A stretch of DNA of 64,000 nucleotides from a bacterium (GCA_021788365.1 JAJYKS010000003.1:96830-160829), one strand, 5' to 3'; shown: positions 15,401 to 24,597, counted from the first letter of the stretch. Notes: generated by a model from the sequence alone, not told the origin. Numbers and translations are program-made.

Positions 15401-16975
15401 AATTGGATTGGCTGGTCGCAAAGATGGGTTTTTGATCAATAGTTCCGTGTATTTTTGAGGTTCGAGCCGCTTCTTGTACTTTTCTTCCCATTTTTCGGGA
15501 TTTTGTATAGCCAGAAAATGGTTTAACAGGTGTATCCGTATATTCTTATTGAAGTAGGTGAGGTTCGAACTGAGATCGAGTAGCAGCTTATGCTTTTCTT
15601 CTCTGGTTCCCGTCTTGAATTTGTGCTCTGCAGCGTAGGCTAGGTCAAGTGCATTTTCTATTCGCCTGCGATTATCGTCGAGATCCTGACTTGTGTTGGT
15701 TAGCTGCTGCTCCAGGGTATGTTTTTCACTCTCTAGCTTGCGTTTCTTCTCGTTGTATACAGCTTCGTCGATGTTATTTTCAAGACGCATATCCAAAAGG
15801 GTATTTAATTTGTTCTCTACGATTTGGAGAGCGCTTTGGCGTGAAGCCATGACGTTTTCTTGGAACAGGTGCTCGTCTTTATGAGCGTATCTAAGCCATT
15901 TTTTGGCCCATTCGACAAACTCTTGGGGTGGGCGAATGGAAAGTAATACTTCTTTGATTTGGTCATTGAGCTCAGATTCCGTTATCGGTTTTTGATTACA
16001 GCGAGGGAACCGTCTTTTCTTCGAGCAATGATAGTAAGTGTATATGGCGGTACGATTGGTTTTTTTGTAATGCTTGGGTTTACGGCTAGCGGTAATAGAG
16101 CACCCACATTCTTCACAACGCATGAGTCCGGTTAAGTTAAACAAATGTGATCTCCTAATCGGCTTGCCGAGTTTGCCGAGCATGCGTTGAATGATGTCGA
16201 ATTCGACTCTGGTAATCATTGCTTCATGTTTACCTTGAATCCAATGTCCTGATTGCGCTGGCCACTCGTATTCTCCGTAGTAGAAGGGGTTATTGAGTAT
16301 ATTGTAAAAAGTAGAGCCGGAGAGTTTACCTCCTTGTTGTCCGGTGAGTTTCCATTCGTTGCGTGCCATTAGCCATACGTCGCAAGCTTGTGAACCTGCG
16401 AGAATTTCGTGGAAGCATCGTTTTACGAGCGCGAACTTGAGCGGGTCATTTTTTATGGTTTTATATCCTTTGGCAAGTTCGGGTGTGTTGATGTAGCCTA
16501 ATGGAGCTACGGTAGGGTACCAGCCCATTTCGGCTTTTTGTTTCATGCCTCTTACAACATCAACTCCTTTTTTATCGTTCTCATACTTGGCTTGGATCAT
16601 ACAGAATGCCAGCCACATTTTGTCATTGGGGTTGTTGAGGAAAGTTTGGGAGGGGGTGATAATGCGGATCAGCAGTTTTCTATCCATGAGGTCGATAATT
16701 CGAGCGGAGTCTACCGGGTTACGGGAGAGACGATCAGCGTGCCATACCATTATGGTGTCGACCTCCCCGTTTTCTATTAGCTCCATGAGCCTGTTAAACT
16801 GCTCTCGTCGCCCGGAGATTTTGGCGGATTTAGATTCGTAGAGCTCAATTCTTTCTTTGGGGAGATCAGGTGTTCTTTCGGCTAGTTTGTTCATTTCTTC
16901 CATTTGTGCCGGAATGGAAAGCATTTGCCGATCTTCTGTTTCACTGGATTTACGTGCGTAAATTGCATATTTCAT
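15359..16975 (-). CDS. Large serine recombinase
   Basis: 538 aa. The N-terminal resolvase domain begins MKYAIYARKSSE with the nucleophile Ser at residue 10; R-x-R and LSRNPVDSARI fit the catalytic site. The recombinase domain (GYINTPELAKGYKTI...) follows, then a zinc ribbon CEECGCSI...YHCSKKR...C and a long coiled coil near residues 365-450. The last 20 residues (PIWLPRQGSNLRHPR) are read antisense through tRNA-Asn and probably carry no function. It should catalyse integration and excision of the element. Confidence 0.92.
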   Translation of the reverse strand: MKYAIYARKSSETEDRQMLSIPAQMEEMNKLAERTPDLPKERIELYESKSAKISGRREQFNRLMELIENGEVDTIMVWHADRLSRNPVDSARIIDLMDRKLLIRIITPSQTFLNNPNDKMWLAFCMIQAKYENDKKGVDVVRGMKQKAEMGWYPTVAPLGYINTPELAKGYKTIKNDPLKFALVKRCFHEILAGSQACDVWLMARNEWKLTGQQGGKLSGSTFYNILNNPFYYGEYEWPAQSGHWIQGKHEAMITRVEFDIIQRMLGKLGKPIRRSHLFNLTGLMRCEECGCSITASRKPKHYKKTNRTAIYTYYHCSKKRRFPRCNQKPITESELNDQIKEVLLSIRPPQEFVEWAKKWLRYAHKDEHLFQENVMASRQSALQIVENKLNTLLDMRLENNIDEAVYNEKKRKLESEKHTLEQQLTNTSQDLDDNRRRIENALDLAYAAEHKFKTGTREEKHKLLLDLSSNLTYFNKNIRIHLLNHFLAIQNPEKWEEKYKKRLEPQKYTELLIKNPSLRPANPIWLPRQGSNLRHPR

Positions 16976-17039
16976 GTTTTCCTTTCAAGGTAAATAAAAG
17001 CATTTAATGAGTTATATAGCTACCATAAAGGGAAGTAGG

Positions 17040-17081
17040 AGTTACTTTATAGTTACTTTTCCTATAGTTACTATAGTTACT
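17040..17081. repeat. Four AGTTACT iterons
   Basis: AGTTACT at 17040, 17051, 17066 and 17075, with TATAGTTACT longer context. They lie between the recombinase start and the neighbouring ORF, where a recombinase or regulator could bind. Looser GTAGTTAT copies recur at about 20350-20370. Confidence 0.55.
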
Positions 17082-17412
17082 ATATTGGTATTTCCTCCGG
17101 ATTAACTGACATGAGTGGCTCGTAGGGGAGGTCTAGCCTGCGAAACTCGTCATAGATTTTTTCTTCAATAGCTTGCCACAGTTCCTTATCTTCGAAATAA
17201 ACAACTTTCATCCAATATGGACCTGTGGGAATAGACGGTGGTTCTATCTGGATTTTCTCTTGAAAACGAGGATGTGTGAATTGAGACTTCTGTATCCGTA
17301 TTCCGTGTATCCTTAATCCTCCGATAAGGATGTCGGCACGTGCTATTACGCTAGTTTTTTTGGTTACCGGTCTGACCGATATGTCTTGCAGGTCGTAAAT
17401 GTTGAGTGTCAT
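17080..17412 (-). CDS. SpoVG-like small protein
   Basis: 110 aa. The order VRPVTKKTSVIARADILIGG, IHGIRI, IEPPS and YFEDKELWQAIEEKIYDEF resembles the SpoVG fold (strand pairs followed by a final helix), which binds nucleic acid. The match is by pattern only. It is the last gene of a leftward unit of small element genes and its stop codon overlaps the AGTTACT iterons. Confidence 0.5.
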   Translation of the reverse strand: MTLNIYDLQDISVRPVTKKTSVIARADILIGGLRIHGIRIQKSQFTHPRFQEKIQIEPPSIPTGPYWMKVVYFEDKELWQAIEEKIYDEFRRLDLPYEPLMSVNPEEIPI

Positions 17413-17433
17413 CTTTCATCTCCTTTCGTACTT

Positions 17434-17661
17434 TTAATCTTTTTCCATGAACGCGTGCAGTGCATGAGTAAGCTGTTCGGTTGTTTTGTACACACCCTCG
17501 TTTGTAAGACCGTGTTGGTAGGCAACACGCAGCTTAAATATGATTTCTGAGCTTTTTGCCGTCTGGATGAAATGGTAAATGCGTTTGATTTTGCGGGATC
17601 TGATAGATTGGATCGTGCCGGTAGGATCAATGGCTTGAATGGCGATTTGAGGAGGTTTCAT
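17434..17661 (-). CDS. Small hypothetical element protein
   Basis: 75 aa, not recognised; basic, with no membrane segment. Its ATG overlaps the TGA of the upstream 49-aa ORF (ATGA), a clear sign of translational coupling. Confidence 0.6.
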   Translation of the reverse strand: MKPPQIAIQAIDPTGTIQSIRSRKIKRIYHFIQTAKSSEIIFKLRVAYQHGLTNEGVYKTTEQLTHALHAFMEKD

Positions 17662-17807
17662 TGTTTCAACTCCGATGGTTTGGTGACTAGCTCTACAAAG
17701 TTGAATAACTTGTTTGCGTATTCGGAAGCTTCCTCAAAGGACAATATAACCCCGTATAGTTTTTTGTAGATGTCCTGGTATTCGATCACAGCTTCTCTAG
17801 GTAGCAT
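17658..17807 (-). CDS. 49-aa element protein
   Basis: MLPREAVIEYQDIYKKLYGV is the N-terminus. The pattern EYQDIYKKLYG...SFEEASEYANKLFNFVEL resembles short helical proteins common in CPR integrative elements (f..iY.k.yG..ls..ea...a..Ll.l). Short, but flanked by tight couplings (ATGA downstream, 1-nt gap upstream). Confidence 0.6.
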   Translation of the reverse strand: MLPREAVIEYQDIYKKLYGVILSFEEASEYANKLFNFVELVTKPSELKQ

Positions 17808-17808
17808 G

Positions 17809-18054
17809 TCATAATCCTTGGTGAAGCCTCGTTTTTAATTCGTTTATGGCGTCAATGACTGCTTTGGTGGGAAGTACAAGTTTGCCATTCCAATGCTGCT
17901 CTATAAGGTTGTTGGCTTGTAAAGGAGAGATGTCGAAGTGGAACAGGTATGTTTTGCTGTCTATTGGTTCCAGGTGGGTAAGTGTGGCGCCGGCTGCACG
18001 AAGACATGCGCTTAGGTAGAAATCGCGTGATTGAAAAGTTATTCCATTGTTCAT
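17809..18054 (-). CDS. DUF5659 domain protein
   Basis: 81 aa. TFQSRDFYLSACLRAAGATLTHLE, FHFDIS...NNLIEQHWNGK and a final AINELKTRL helix match DUF5659, a small domain found in mobile regions of CPR genomes. Function is unknown. It ends 1 nt before the next ATG. Confidence 0.75.
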   Translation of the reverse strand: MNNGITFQSRDFYLSACLRAAGATLTHLEPIDSKTYLFHFDISPLQANNLIEQHWNGKLVLPTKAVIDAINELKTRLHQGL

Positions 18055-18129
18055 TATGCTCTCGACTTTATGTCAAAAGCATAGGACTAAATACCACAGT
18101 AAAAGTTTAGAAAAAGTGTTGGAAACTGT

Positions 18130-18867
18130 CTATTTTAGGAGTTTTTCGATGGGCTCGTTTGACATAACGTAGGTTAGTAGGTCTTTGTGAGTGAAGAGGC
18201 TTGAAAGATAGTCATTTAGCCTTGTTACGCGGGTGTCCATGTCTTTATATGTCATTTCTTGGAACATGATGTCTTCTGGATCAAATTTGCTTCTAATCCT
18301 CTCCAAGAGCTTAATGTTTTTCCTTGCTTTGCCGGATTTTGAGTATGTTGTGACTAGATTGTAGATTTGGCGAATAGACAAATCCACCGAAAGTGTTTTC
18401 TTGTTGATTTGGATTTTGTTGACGGGAAGAGTATCGAGTTGATCTTTTAAAGCCTTGTTTTTTCTGATCAATTCTGCCAGTTCTGTTCGTGACATTTGTT
18501 CGTTTACCGTAATGGTCACTTTTCCGTTTCCTTTCGTACTTGAGATTGGAGGTATGCATACCCGATGTTTCACGAGCGGCAGTCCTATGAGTAGAGCAGT
18601 GATTGTTGTTGTCCAATTCCACGCGAGATTTAGTCGGCTGGTTAGTAAGATGGCGATATTGATAAGTCGCTTGTGGTCGATATTGCGAAATGCGTCGGAA
18701 TCAGTTGCTATTCCATCCACGGGTATGCCGCATGCTTTTCTGGTTTTGGATATAACTATTTGGAAAGTTGGGATTTCCATGAGTAGAAAAAAATACTTTT
18801 TTTCGCCCGGTGTGAATTCAATCTCATTGGGATCTGTTGGTTTAGCAAACTTGATATTCATTTTCAT
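18130..18867 (-). CDS. Hypothetical element protein
   Basis: 245 aa from the ATG at 18867; the longer open frame would run back through the structured region 18905-19080 and is rejected. One hydrophobic segment (NIAILLTSRLNLAWNWTTTITALLIGLPLV) lies near residues 85-115. The rest is basic and helical. It is not recognised; as first gene of the small-gene unit it could be a replication or regulatory factor, but nothing in the sequence shows that. Confidence 0.6.
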   Translation of the reverse strand: MKMNIKFAKPTDPNEIEFTPGEKKYFFLLMEIPTFQIVISKTRKACGIPVDGIATDSDAFRNIDHKRLINIAILLTSRLNLAWNWTTTITALLIGLPLVKHRVCIPPISSTKGNGKVTITVNEQMSRTELAELIRKNKALKDQLDTLPVNKIQINKKTLSVDLSIRQIYNLVTTYSKSGKARKNIKLLERIRSKFDPEDIMFQEMTYKDMDTRVTRLNDYLSSLFTHKDLLTYVMSNEPIEKLLK

Positions 18868-18904
18868 GTACGTACATTTTACTCTGGTTGAAGACCCATA
18901 GGCT

Positions 18905-19080
18905 ATGCTACAATCGTTTTGTTCGCCTAAACCTCGAGTAATCGAGGCATGGTGAGAAATACCGCTACAGAACGAGGGAGCTCCTCGTTTAGGTGCTGTA
19001 GCGGTCGCATCTCGAAAGGGGTGTGGGTGGCGCAAGCCACTGCCTAGCGGGGAGCTTTTTGTAGCTCCTAGCCTAGGGTT
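18905..19080 (+). ncRNA. Candidate structured RNA upstream of metallopeptidase
   Basis: About 175 nt, rich in helices: CCTCG-AGTAAT-CGAGG; a long hairpin ACCGCTACAG/CTGTAGCGGT enclosing AACGAGG/CCTCGTT; GTGGC-GCAA-GCCAC with a GNRA loop; GGAGCT...AGCTCC. The bulge TTTAGG on the long hairpin can pair with CCTAAA at 18926-18931, a possible pseudoknot. A TATGCTACAAT promoter-like sequence precedes it and AGGAG of the next gene follows. It matches no class that I recognise. Confidence 0.55.
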
Positions 19081-19088
19081 AGGAGATC

Positions 19089-19871
19089 ATGCTACTAGAC
19101 CGTAAGAAGATAGGACATTATTTCGCAGAAGCAGTAAAGATACTGGTGGCTTCTGTCATTGTTATCTATTTGGTCTTTACAGCCCTCCATTCCAGTGACA
19201 AAGTTGCTGATGTCCCATCACCAGCCCCAGCTAGTAATACATGTATCCGACAATCCCCATACCCATTAAAGCCGGAGTTTGACCGTGTGCTGAGCCTACT
19301 GCTGCAGCGATATCAACAAGCTAACTCTCCCCAATATGCCACTTTCTCTATAATGCGAAATTGTCTTGACGTGCAGTTTGCTGACCTTGGTAATCAAGGA
19401 GCCGAGGGAGTATTCTATTTTGATCAAAAACTGTCTAATCCTCAACGTCTATTGATTGAGGTTGATTCCAAATACTCGTCCACCGATGATCTTACGACGG
19501 CTTTTCTATTGTCACACGAGATGGCTCATGCCAGGCAATATGTCGAAAGTACAAGTAGTAATAAGCAGTGGGGCTGTGTTGATGCTGAGGTGGATGCGTT
19601 CTATTCCCAACTTCTGTTTGGTGCCATGCTTAACAAAGAGGAAAGTAGTTCAATTGTTTCGAGGCTAGAGCGAGGATCCAACAACAGCCAACTGAAAGAA
19701 TATGAGCATCTATTGGACGTCAGCTACACGGCGATCGGTGAGTGTCGAAGTGGCAATAGCGCTCAAGGCAAGGTTGATACAGTTTGTTACAAAGACAAAT
19801 TGTACAAAGCAATGCGTGCCGAAATTGTCTCAAATCCGTTTTACCAAGAAGAATGCAAAGGGGACCTGTGA
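19089..19871 (+). CDS. Membrane-anchored HExxH metallopeptidase-like protein
   Basis: 260 aa. A single membrane helix near residues 15-35 would place the rest outside. LLSHEMAHARQYVE holds the HExxH zinc site, and VDAEVDAFYSQ about 20 residues on could supply the third ligand, a gluzincin-like order. Four Cys in the outer domain may form disulfides. RBS AGGAG lies 4 nt upstream. It follows the candidate RNA and overlaps a small membrane protein gene. Substrate unknown. Confidence 0.7.
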   Translation: MLLDRKKIGHYFAEAVKILVASVIVIYLVFTALHSSDKVADVPSPAPASNTCIRQSPYPLKPEFDRVLSLLLQRYQQANSPQYATFSIMRNCLDVQFADLGNQGAEGVFYFDQKLSNPQRLLIEVDSKYSSTDDLTTAFLLSHEMAHARQYVESTSSNKQWGCVDAEVDAFYSQLLFGAMLNKEESSSIVSRLERGSNNSQLKEYEHLLDVSYTAIGECRSGNSAQGKVDTVCYKDKLYKAMRAEIVSNPFYQEECKGDL

Positions 19872-20047
19872 TCTACTACATAATCTTCATACCCATGGTA
19901 CTTGGGATCGCTTATTATCTTTGGTCGGCTAAATATCCGGAACTTGGAGAGAAACTCGAAGAGAGACTTGAACCAGTGGTACAGTTCTGCGGATACTGTC
20001 TGGGGATCGGAATTATCCTTGTTCTTTTATGGGGAATGTTTTCGTAA
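19853..20047 (+). CDS. Small two-helix membrane protein
   Basis: 64 aa, MQRGPVIYYIIFIPMVLGIA start. Two hydrophobic helices flank a short charged loop (KYPELGEKLEERLEP). It overlaps the metallopeptidase by 19 nt, so it may be its membrane partner or immunity/regulatory subunit (inference). Confidence 0.55.
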   Translation: MQRGPVIYYIIFIPMVLGIAYYLWSAKYPELGEKLEERLEPVVQFCGYCLGIGIILVLLWGMFS

Positions 20048-20113
20048 GGAGATTGGCATCAGTCTTCATATACTAGGGATATAGGAGGCATGGTTTAGTG
20101 CATTTTGTTGCTC

Positions 20114-20155
20114 ACGGGGCCACCTGAGGGTGTAACGCCTCGTAAGGATTTTTTG
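20114..20155 (+). terminator. Possible terminator after the metallopeptidase pair
   Basis: ACGGGGC/GCCTCGT enclosing CACC-TGA-GGGTG, followed by AAGGATTTTTT. Apart from this and a 9-bp ACACATAAA/TTTATGTGT hairpin at 20211-20235, I see nothing in the 20048-20430 gap beyond GTAGTTAT motifs near 20350. Confidence 0.5.
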
Positions 20156-20430
20156 GTGCGGACATTGTCTTATCGACAAAACATTGCCCCAAGAGCCTTT
20201 AAGCGGCCAAACACATAAATTTGCCTTTTATGTGTGTGTTTCCTCTGAAAACCTTTAGTATCCTTAAGTTTGTCCAGAAAACATGGAATACTTTTGAATC
20301 GTTGATCTTGGCAGAACGTATATTTTTAGTTAGCGACTTGAGTAATAGTTGTAGTTATTTGTAGTTATATTTCTGGTTACCTTGAGCATCCTTGAGTTAT
20401 TTAGTCTATGATACCCTCAATAGTTGATGG

Positions 20431-22224
20431 TTAAAGTTGATTTTTATCTCTAAGTCTCCGATATAGTTCTGCAACCCATGGCGAATAGTGTTTTGTCTGA
20501 AATACTAAATGTAGCTCATATTTTGCCCTGGTTACCCCCACATAAAACAATCTTCTCGCTTCATACATGTCTTCGGAATTATCCGGTTCGTATTGATTCG
20601 GGAAATGGCCTTGGTTCATATTGAACAGAATCACAATATCAAATTCTCTGCCTTTTGAACTGTGAAGCGTACTTAGATTGAGTCTTCCCTCATTAGTCAT
20701 GTGACCCGAAAATTGCAGTAGAGATAGGTCCGAGTTATTCATGGAGCCATCAGTCCTTTGTATCATCGTATCAATTGTTGACCAATCATCGATTTTTGTT
20801 TTAGCTAATGCAAGCCATGGTGTAATTAACTCTTCTTTAAATTTTAATAGCCAATCATGAGTTGAGCCTGTTGAGTTTATAGTCTTGTGTAGAAATCCCA
20901 AAAGGGTGGTTTCTATGTATCTTTGTTCTTCTCTAGAGATTGTATGTCCGTATACTAGTCTGATTGCCTCGGTGGTGAGATGCTGGAATGATGGACTTGC
21001 GTTTTTCCATCCGCCCGTAATCCATGATGAGCATGCTTCAATGAACCGAGATAATCGATTGTTTCTTAGGATTAGTGCATTTCTGTCTGCACGAATAACA
21101 GGAATATTCTGGGATGCTGCAATTGAGGATAGTAAGTCTCCATCTTTAGAGTCACGATAAAGTACGGCGATTTTTTCAAGCGGTACTCCATTTTCACTTA
21201 GCTTAGGTATTAACTCTTTGATTACATAATTTGCTTGTTCTGTGAGATTTCCATCAACTTTGTCAAAGGATATCAATCCTTTGCTCGTTCCTGAAGGAGC
21301 TTTGTGGTTTCGATCTTGACCAAGTGCAGAGTTGGACGCTTCAATAATGCTTGTTCCACATCTGTAATTAAAAGGAAGTTGTATAGTTTTAACTTGTGGG
21401 TAAGTGGTTAGGCTCTTTAATAGTTCAGGATTTGCGCCAGTAAACCGATAGATTGATTGATCTGGATCCCCGACCGCGAAAAGTCGAATATTCGATTTGA
21501 AGCAGAGTTGTAATACTAATTCATGTAGAGCGGTGCCAAGATCCTGATATTCGTCAATAAAGAGTACTGGGTATTTTGCATGCATTGCCTCCCTTATCCA
21601 CTCGTTTTCGATTACTAATCTAGCTGCTAACAATGGCATGTCTTCAAAATCAATTAGACCATTTTTGCGAAGATCATTTTCATACGAGTTGATAATCGCA
21701 ATAATGCCCTTATCCTGATTATTCCAATTTTCGCTATTTCTATTGACTACTGTTCGCCTTATTAATTCAGCAGTTTTCCATGTGTTGTTTTGTATTATCG
21801 GTTTTCCAGTAACGACTTGAAAAGAATTTAGCTTAGACTGTTTTGTTTGCTGAAGCGTAGCTATTTGAGGTTCTATTGGAAAATCCTTGTAAACACATCT
21901 TGCATAGGGCAATATGATCTGCGAATATGCAAAGCTATGTACTGTTCCAATAAAAATTCTATCACTTGGCTCTATTCCTATTTTCAGTAGTTTTCCTTCT
22001 AACTCTAGTGCACACTCGTTGTTATATGTTACACAAGCAATTCCCCGCGGCTCTACAACATCGTCTAATAATGCGCGCGCAATTGCTGTTGTAAGCGTTC
22101 TTGTTTTTCCACTGCCTGGACCGGCTAAAACTACACAGTGTCCTTTTTCCTGAACTGCCTCAATTTGCTGAGGGTTGCCATCCATTTCTTCGAGCGTTTG
22201 TTGAAAAAGACTACGACTGGACAT
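20431..22224 (-). CDS. gajB: Gabija helicase GajB-like (UvrD/Rep family)
   Basis: 597 aa superfamily 1A helicase. Walker A AGPGSGKTRTL near residue 34, CVTYNNECALELE (motif Ia), FIDEYQDLG (motif II), GDPDQSIYRFTGA (III), FNYRCG (IV), LSTLHSSKGREFDIVILF (V) and RRLFYVGVTRAKYELHLVF (VI) are all present. It starts 14 nt inside the end of the OLD nuclease gene; an OLD-TOPRIM nuclease coupled to a UvrD-like helicase is the Gabija anti-phage arrangement. It is a little longer than typical GajB. Confidence 0.85.
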   Translation of the reverse strand: MSSRSLFQQTLEEMDGNPQQIEAVQEKGHCVVLAGPGSGKTRTLTTAIARALLDDVVEPRGIACVTYNNECALELEGKLLKIGIEPSDRIFIGTVHSFAYSQIILPYARCVYKDFPIEPQIATLQQTKQSKLNSFQVVTGKPIIQNNTWKTAELIRRTVVNRNSENWNNQDKGIIAIINSYENDLRKNGLIDFEDMPLLAARLVIENEWIREAMHAKYPVLFIDEYQDLGTALHELVLQLCFKSNIRLFAVGDPDQSIYRFTGANPELLKSLTTYPQVKTIQLPFNYRCGTSIIEASNSALGQDRNHKAPSGTSKGLISFDKVDGNLTEQANYVIKELIPKLSENGVPLEKIAVLYRDSKDGDLLSSIAASQNIPVIRADRNALILRNNRLSRFIEACSSWITGGWKNASPSFQHLTTEAIRLVYGHTISREEQRYIETTLLGFLHKTINSTGSTHDWLLKFKEELITPWLALAKTKIDDWSTIDTMIQRTDGSMNNSDLSLLQFSGHMTNEGRLNLSTLHSSKGREFDIVILFNMNQGHFPNQYEPDNSEDMYEARRLFYVGVTRAKYELHLVFQTKHYSPWVAELYRRLRDKNQL

Positions 22225-23998
22225 TGTTTGAAATATACTCCAGAGCTACTTTTATGTATTCTGGCGGATTCAGGCCGATACTTGCTTCGGAGAGTTTCCC
22301 AGCGAGCCTACCTTTTCCTATGTCAGAAATCATGGATAGTAACTGCTCTCCATTTATTGGACTCTCTCCATTTTTCCATGATTCAATTCTTTGCTGTCTG
22401 ACTGATCCAAAATTCTGTGCTTGAATGACCTCGAGAAGGGCGGTTCCTAATTCAGGAGTTTCTGCGACTTCGATTTCTAAAGTTGAGTTATTGCAAAATA
22501 TACCATTTTCCATCCCTAAGCTTTTTAGTTTCTCTTCATCATTTGATAATTCTTGTTTTTCTGTTTCTGACATTTGCTCTTCATTTTTGAGTTCATTATT
22601 TAACTGGATTAACGAGAGTAGCCTATTAATACCTAGTGGTTGTTTGCCAGTAAGAGGATCCCAGTCTGTGATGATGCAAAAAGGAAGAGATAGCGATCTG
22701 GCGAGACGAACATAAGGGTCAAAGTTGACCCCGCCAACATTACATACGCTAATACCTAGGTCATCGAGATTTATGTTTAGGGTTTTGGAGAAAACAGGCA
22801 TAAGAGCTTCTTCAGCGTCTCCTTCAACAAAAATAACACCTTTGGCAAACAAAATCTCTGCTCGAGTAGTATCCAAGTATCTTTGTAAATCTTCCATCAA
22901 CTCTGGCTGTAGAGCTAAACTTGCCAAGGAATGTCCTACGGTACCAAGCCCGTTTTCTTGTTTTAACACTACGATGGAGTTGAGTTGAGCAACACTCGCA
23001 ATATTGGGTGAATGGGTGGTCATCAACAGACATAACGGTTCGTCTTTACTACTTTCAAAGAGCTTCTTAAAAACAGTTCGCTGAAGGTGTGGATGCAGAT
23101 GTGCTTCTGGTTCCTCTATACACATTATCGTAAAATTTTGATCATTTTTTGTTCTAAGCCATTCGTATTCTGCTAACTTAAGGGTAAGGAGAACAAGATT
23201 TGCCGAGCCGAGGCTGGCATCGGATATTCCTCGTTTTCCATTGTCAATTAGCATGCGTACTGATCTGAATAATCGTTGCGGATTTGTTGGTGCAATGCCA
23301 AATTTAGCGTTTACATCGTTCATGGGGCCAGTAAGCGTCGAAATTTTGGAAGTGAGAGATGATTCCAAATCTTTAATGGAAGTGATGTTCGTTACTTGGG
23401 CAGTTGCATCTTCAACATTTTTTGCTACTTCTATAATTGTTTCTTTGGGAACTTTGCTAATGGCATCATCTAATAGTGGTCGAAGTGGAGAAGTTTGCCA
23501 GTTTCCGAGTTCTGTTTCAGCATCTCTGAGTGCATGTAAAATTTCAATGCATATTTTGTTTCTAACACTATTGGAAATACCACCTCTGGATTCGTCACCC
23601 GCACCATAAACTTTAAATTCATAATCTGTTTCGGACTGCGCTTCCCCTGATACTTCTGGTTTTTTCCGATATACATAGCTTAATCTAGAAATTGTGTGGT
23701 CTTCAGCAAGTCTGTAGTCGGTTAGGAGGGCTAGTATTGCTTCATCACTATCAAAATCTGAAAAATCGAGATGTATTTCCACTGTTGGGTTAGGATCGGT
23801 ACATTCATCCCAAATATCCGTTTGCTTAAGTTGTCTAGCTGAGTCAGGTAGTGAAGCGTCTAAAACTAGCCTTAGCGCAAATAGAAAATTGCTTTTACCG
23901 ACTCTATTTTCGCCAACTATTACGGTATTTCCGCTTAGAGGAATGTCAAGCGATTTGAAGTTTCTAAAGTTTTTTATTTGAACTCTGGATAGTCTCAT
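22211..23998 (-). CDS. gajA: Gabija nuclease GajA-like (OLD family ATPase-TOPRIM)
   Basis: 595 aa. N-terminal ABC-type ATPase: Walker A VGENRVGKSNFLFALR, Walker B CIEEPEAHLHPHLQR, and TTHSPNIASVA. The C-terminal TOPRIM domain has GVIFVEGDAEEALMPVF (Glu) and CIITDWDP (Asp pair). GajA nicks DNA when nucleotide levels fall; here the pair would protect the element's host from phage. The promoter must lie in the 60-nt gap to the divergent gene at 24065. Confidence 0.87.
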   Translation of the reverse strand: MRLSRVQIKNFRNFKSLDIPLSGNTVIVGENRVGKSNFLFALRLVLDASLPDSARQLKQTDIWDECTDPNPTVEIHLDFSDFDSDEAILALLTDYRLAEDHTISRLSYVYRKKPEVSGEAQSETDYEFKVYGAGDESRGGISNSVRNKICIEILHALRDAETELGNWQTSPLRPLLDDAISKVPKETIIEVAKNVEDATAQVTNITSIKDLESSLTSKISTLTGPMNDVNAKFGIAPTNPQRLFRSVRMLIDNGKRGISDASLGSANLVLLTLKLAEYEWLRTKNDQNFTIMCIEEPEAHLHPHLQRTVFKKLFESSKDEPLCLLMTTHSPNIASVAQLNSIVVLKQENGLGTVGHSLASLALQPELMEDLQRYLDTTRAEILFAKGVIFVEGDAEEALMPVFSKTLNINLDDLGISVCNVGGVNFDPYVRLARSLSLPFCIITDWDPLTGKQPLGINRLLSLIQLNNELKNEEQMSETEKQELSNDEEKLKSLGMENGIFCNNSTLEIEVAETPELGTALLEVIQAQNFGSVRQQRIESWKNGESPINGEQLLSMISDIGKGRLAGKLSEASIGLNPPEYIKVALEYISNNVQS

Positions 23999-24064
23999 AG
24001 TTGTATTTTACTCTTCTGGAGATAGACTTACATAAATTGGTCATAATTAGGCTAAAATATGGTT

Positions 24065-24538
24065 ATGGATTCACAGACGGTAATAAGCTATGTGCTTGGG
24101 GCTATTTCTGGCTTGGCACTGGCTGTTCTCAAAACCGTTCCAAAGATTGTCGAGGATATTTGGACTGATCATCGCGAGGCTCGAAAAGCGATAAAACTAG
24201 ATAAAAACAATCTTGTTAGCCAGTTGCTATACGACCTGCCAAAAGGAAAGGCTCAAGATTTTTACTATACTACCGTTAAGAAAAGTGATGGGGAACACAT
24301 CGTTGCTCGAATGTCGAAGTATGACAAGAAAATGGCACAACAGATTGACGCGTACCTTGATCTCTGGAGGCACTATGCCACCTCAAAACGTTTAATTGAC
24401 GATAACCATGAAATTGTCCTGATGGATGAGTACGATGAACCGGTTTCTAAAGGGCCGTTATACGTTGAAGGGTTGCTAGACAGACTTTGCAAGGAGTATG
24501 GTTCGATAATTGACCTCTTGAACAAATGGAAGGTTTAA
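24065..24538 (+). CDS. Hypothetical protein with N-terminal membrane helix
   Basis: 157 aa, MDSQTVISYVLGAISGLALA start with one hydrophobic helix, then a charged helical domain. TAAAAT ends 6 nt before this ATG (a second ATG 6 nt upstream overlaps the -10 box). It is divergent from gajA. No family recognised; as a neighbour of Gabija it may be an accessory defence gene, but that is only position-based. Confidence 0.55.
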   Translation: MDSQTVISYVLGAISGLALAVLKTVPKIVEDIWTDHREARKAIKLDKNNLVSQLLYDLPKGKAQDFYYTTVKKSDGEHIVARMSKYDKKMAQQIDAYLDLWRHYATSKRLIDDNHEIVLMDEYDEPVSKGPLYVEGLLDRLCKEYGSIIDLLNKWKV

Positions 24539-24597
24539 GGGGCCTCTGTAATTCATAGTCGTAAGGATGGGGTAGAGTAGAGGAGAACGGCGTCCGA

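Noticed and set aside
15359..15420. C-terminal peptide WLPRQGSNLRHPR of the recombinase as a functional domain
   Set aside because: It is encoded by the antisense strand of tRNA-Asn; such peptides arise whenever a gene runs into a tRNA.
18868..19035. N-terminal extension of the 18130 gene up to 19035
   Set aside because: It covers the structured RNA region and reads as low-quality protein; the ATG at 18867 gives a better start.
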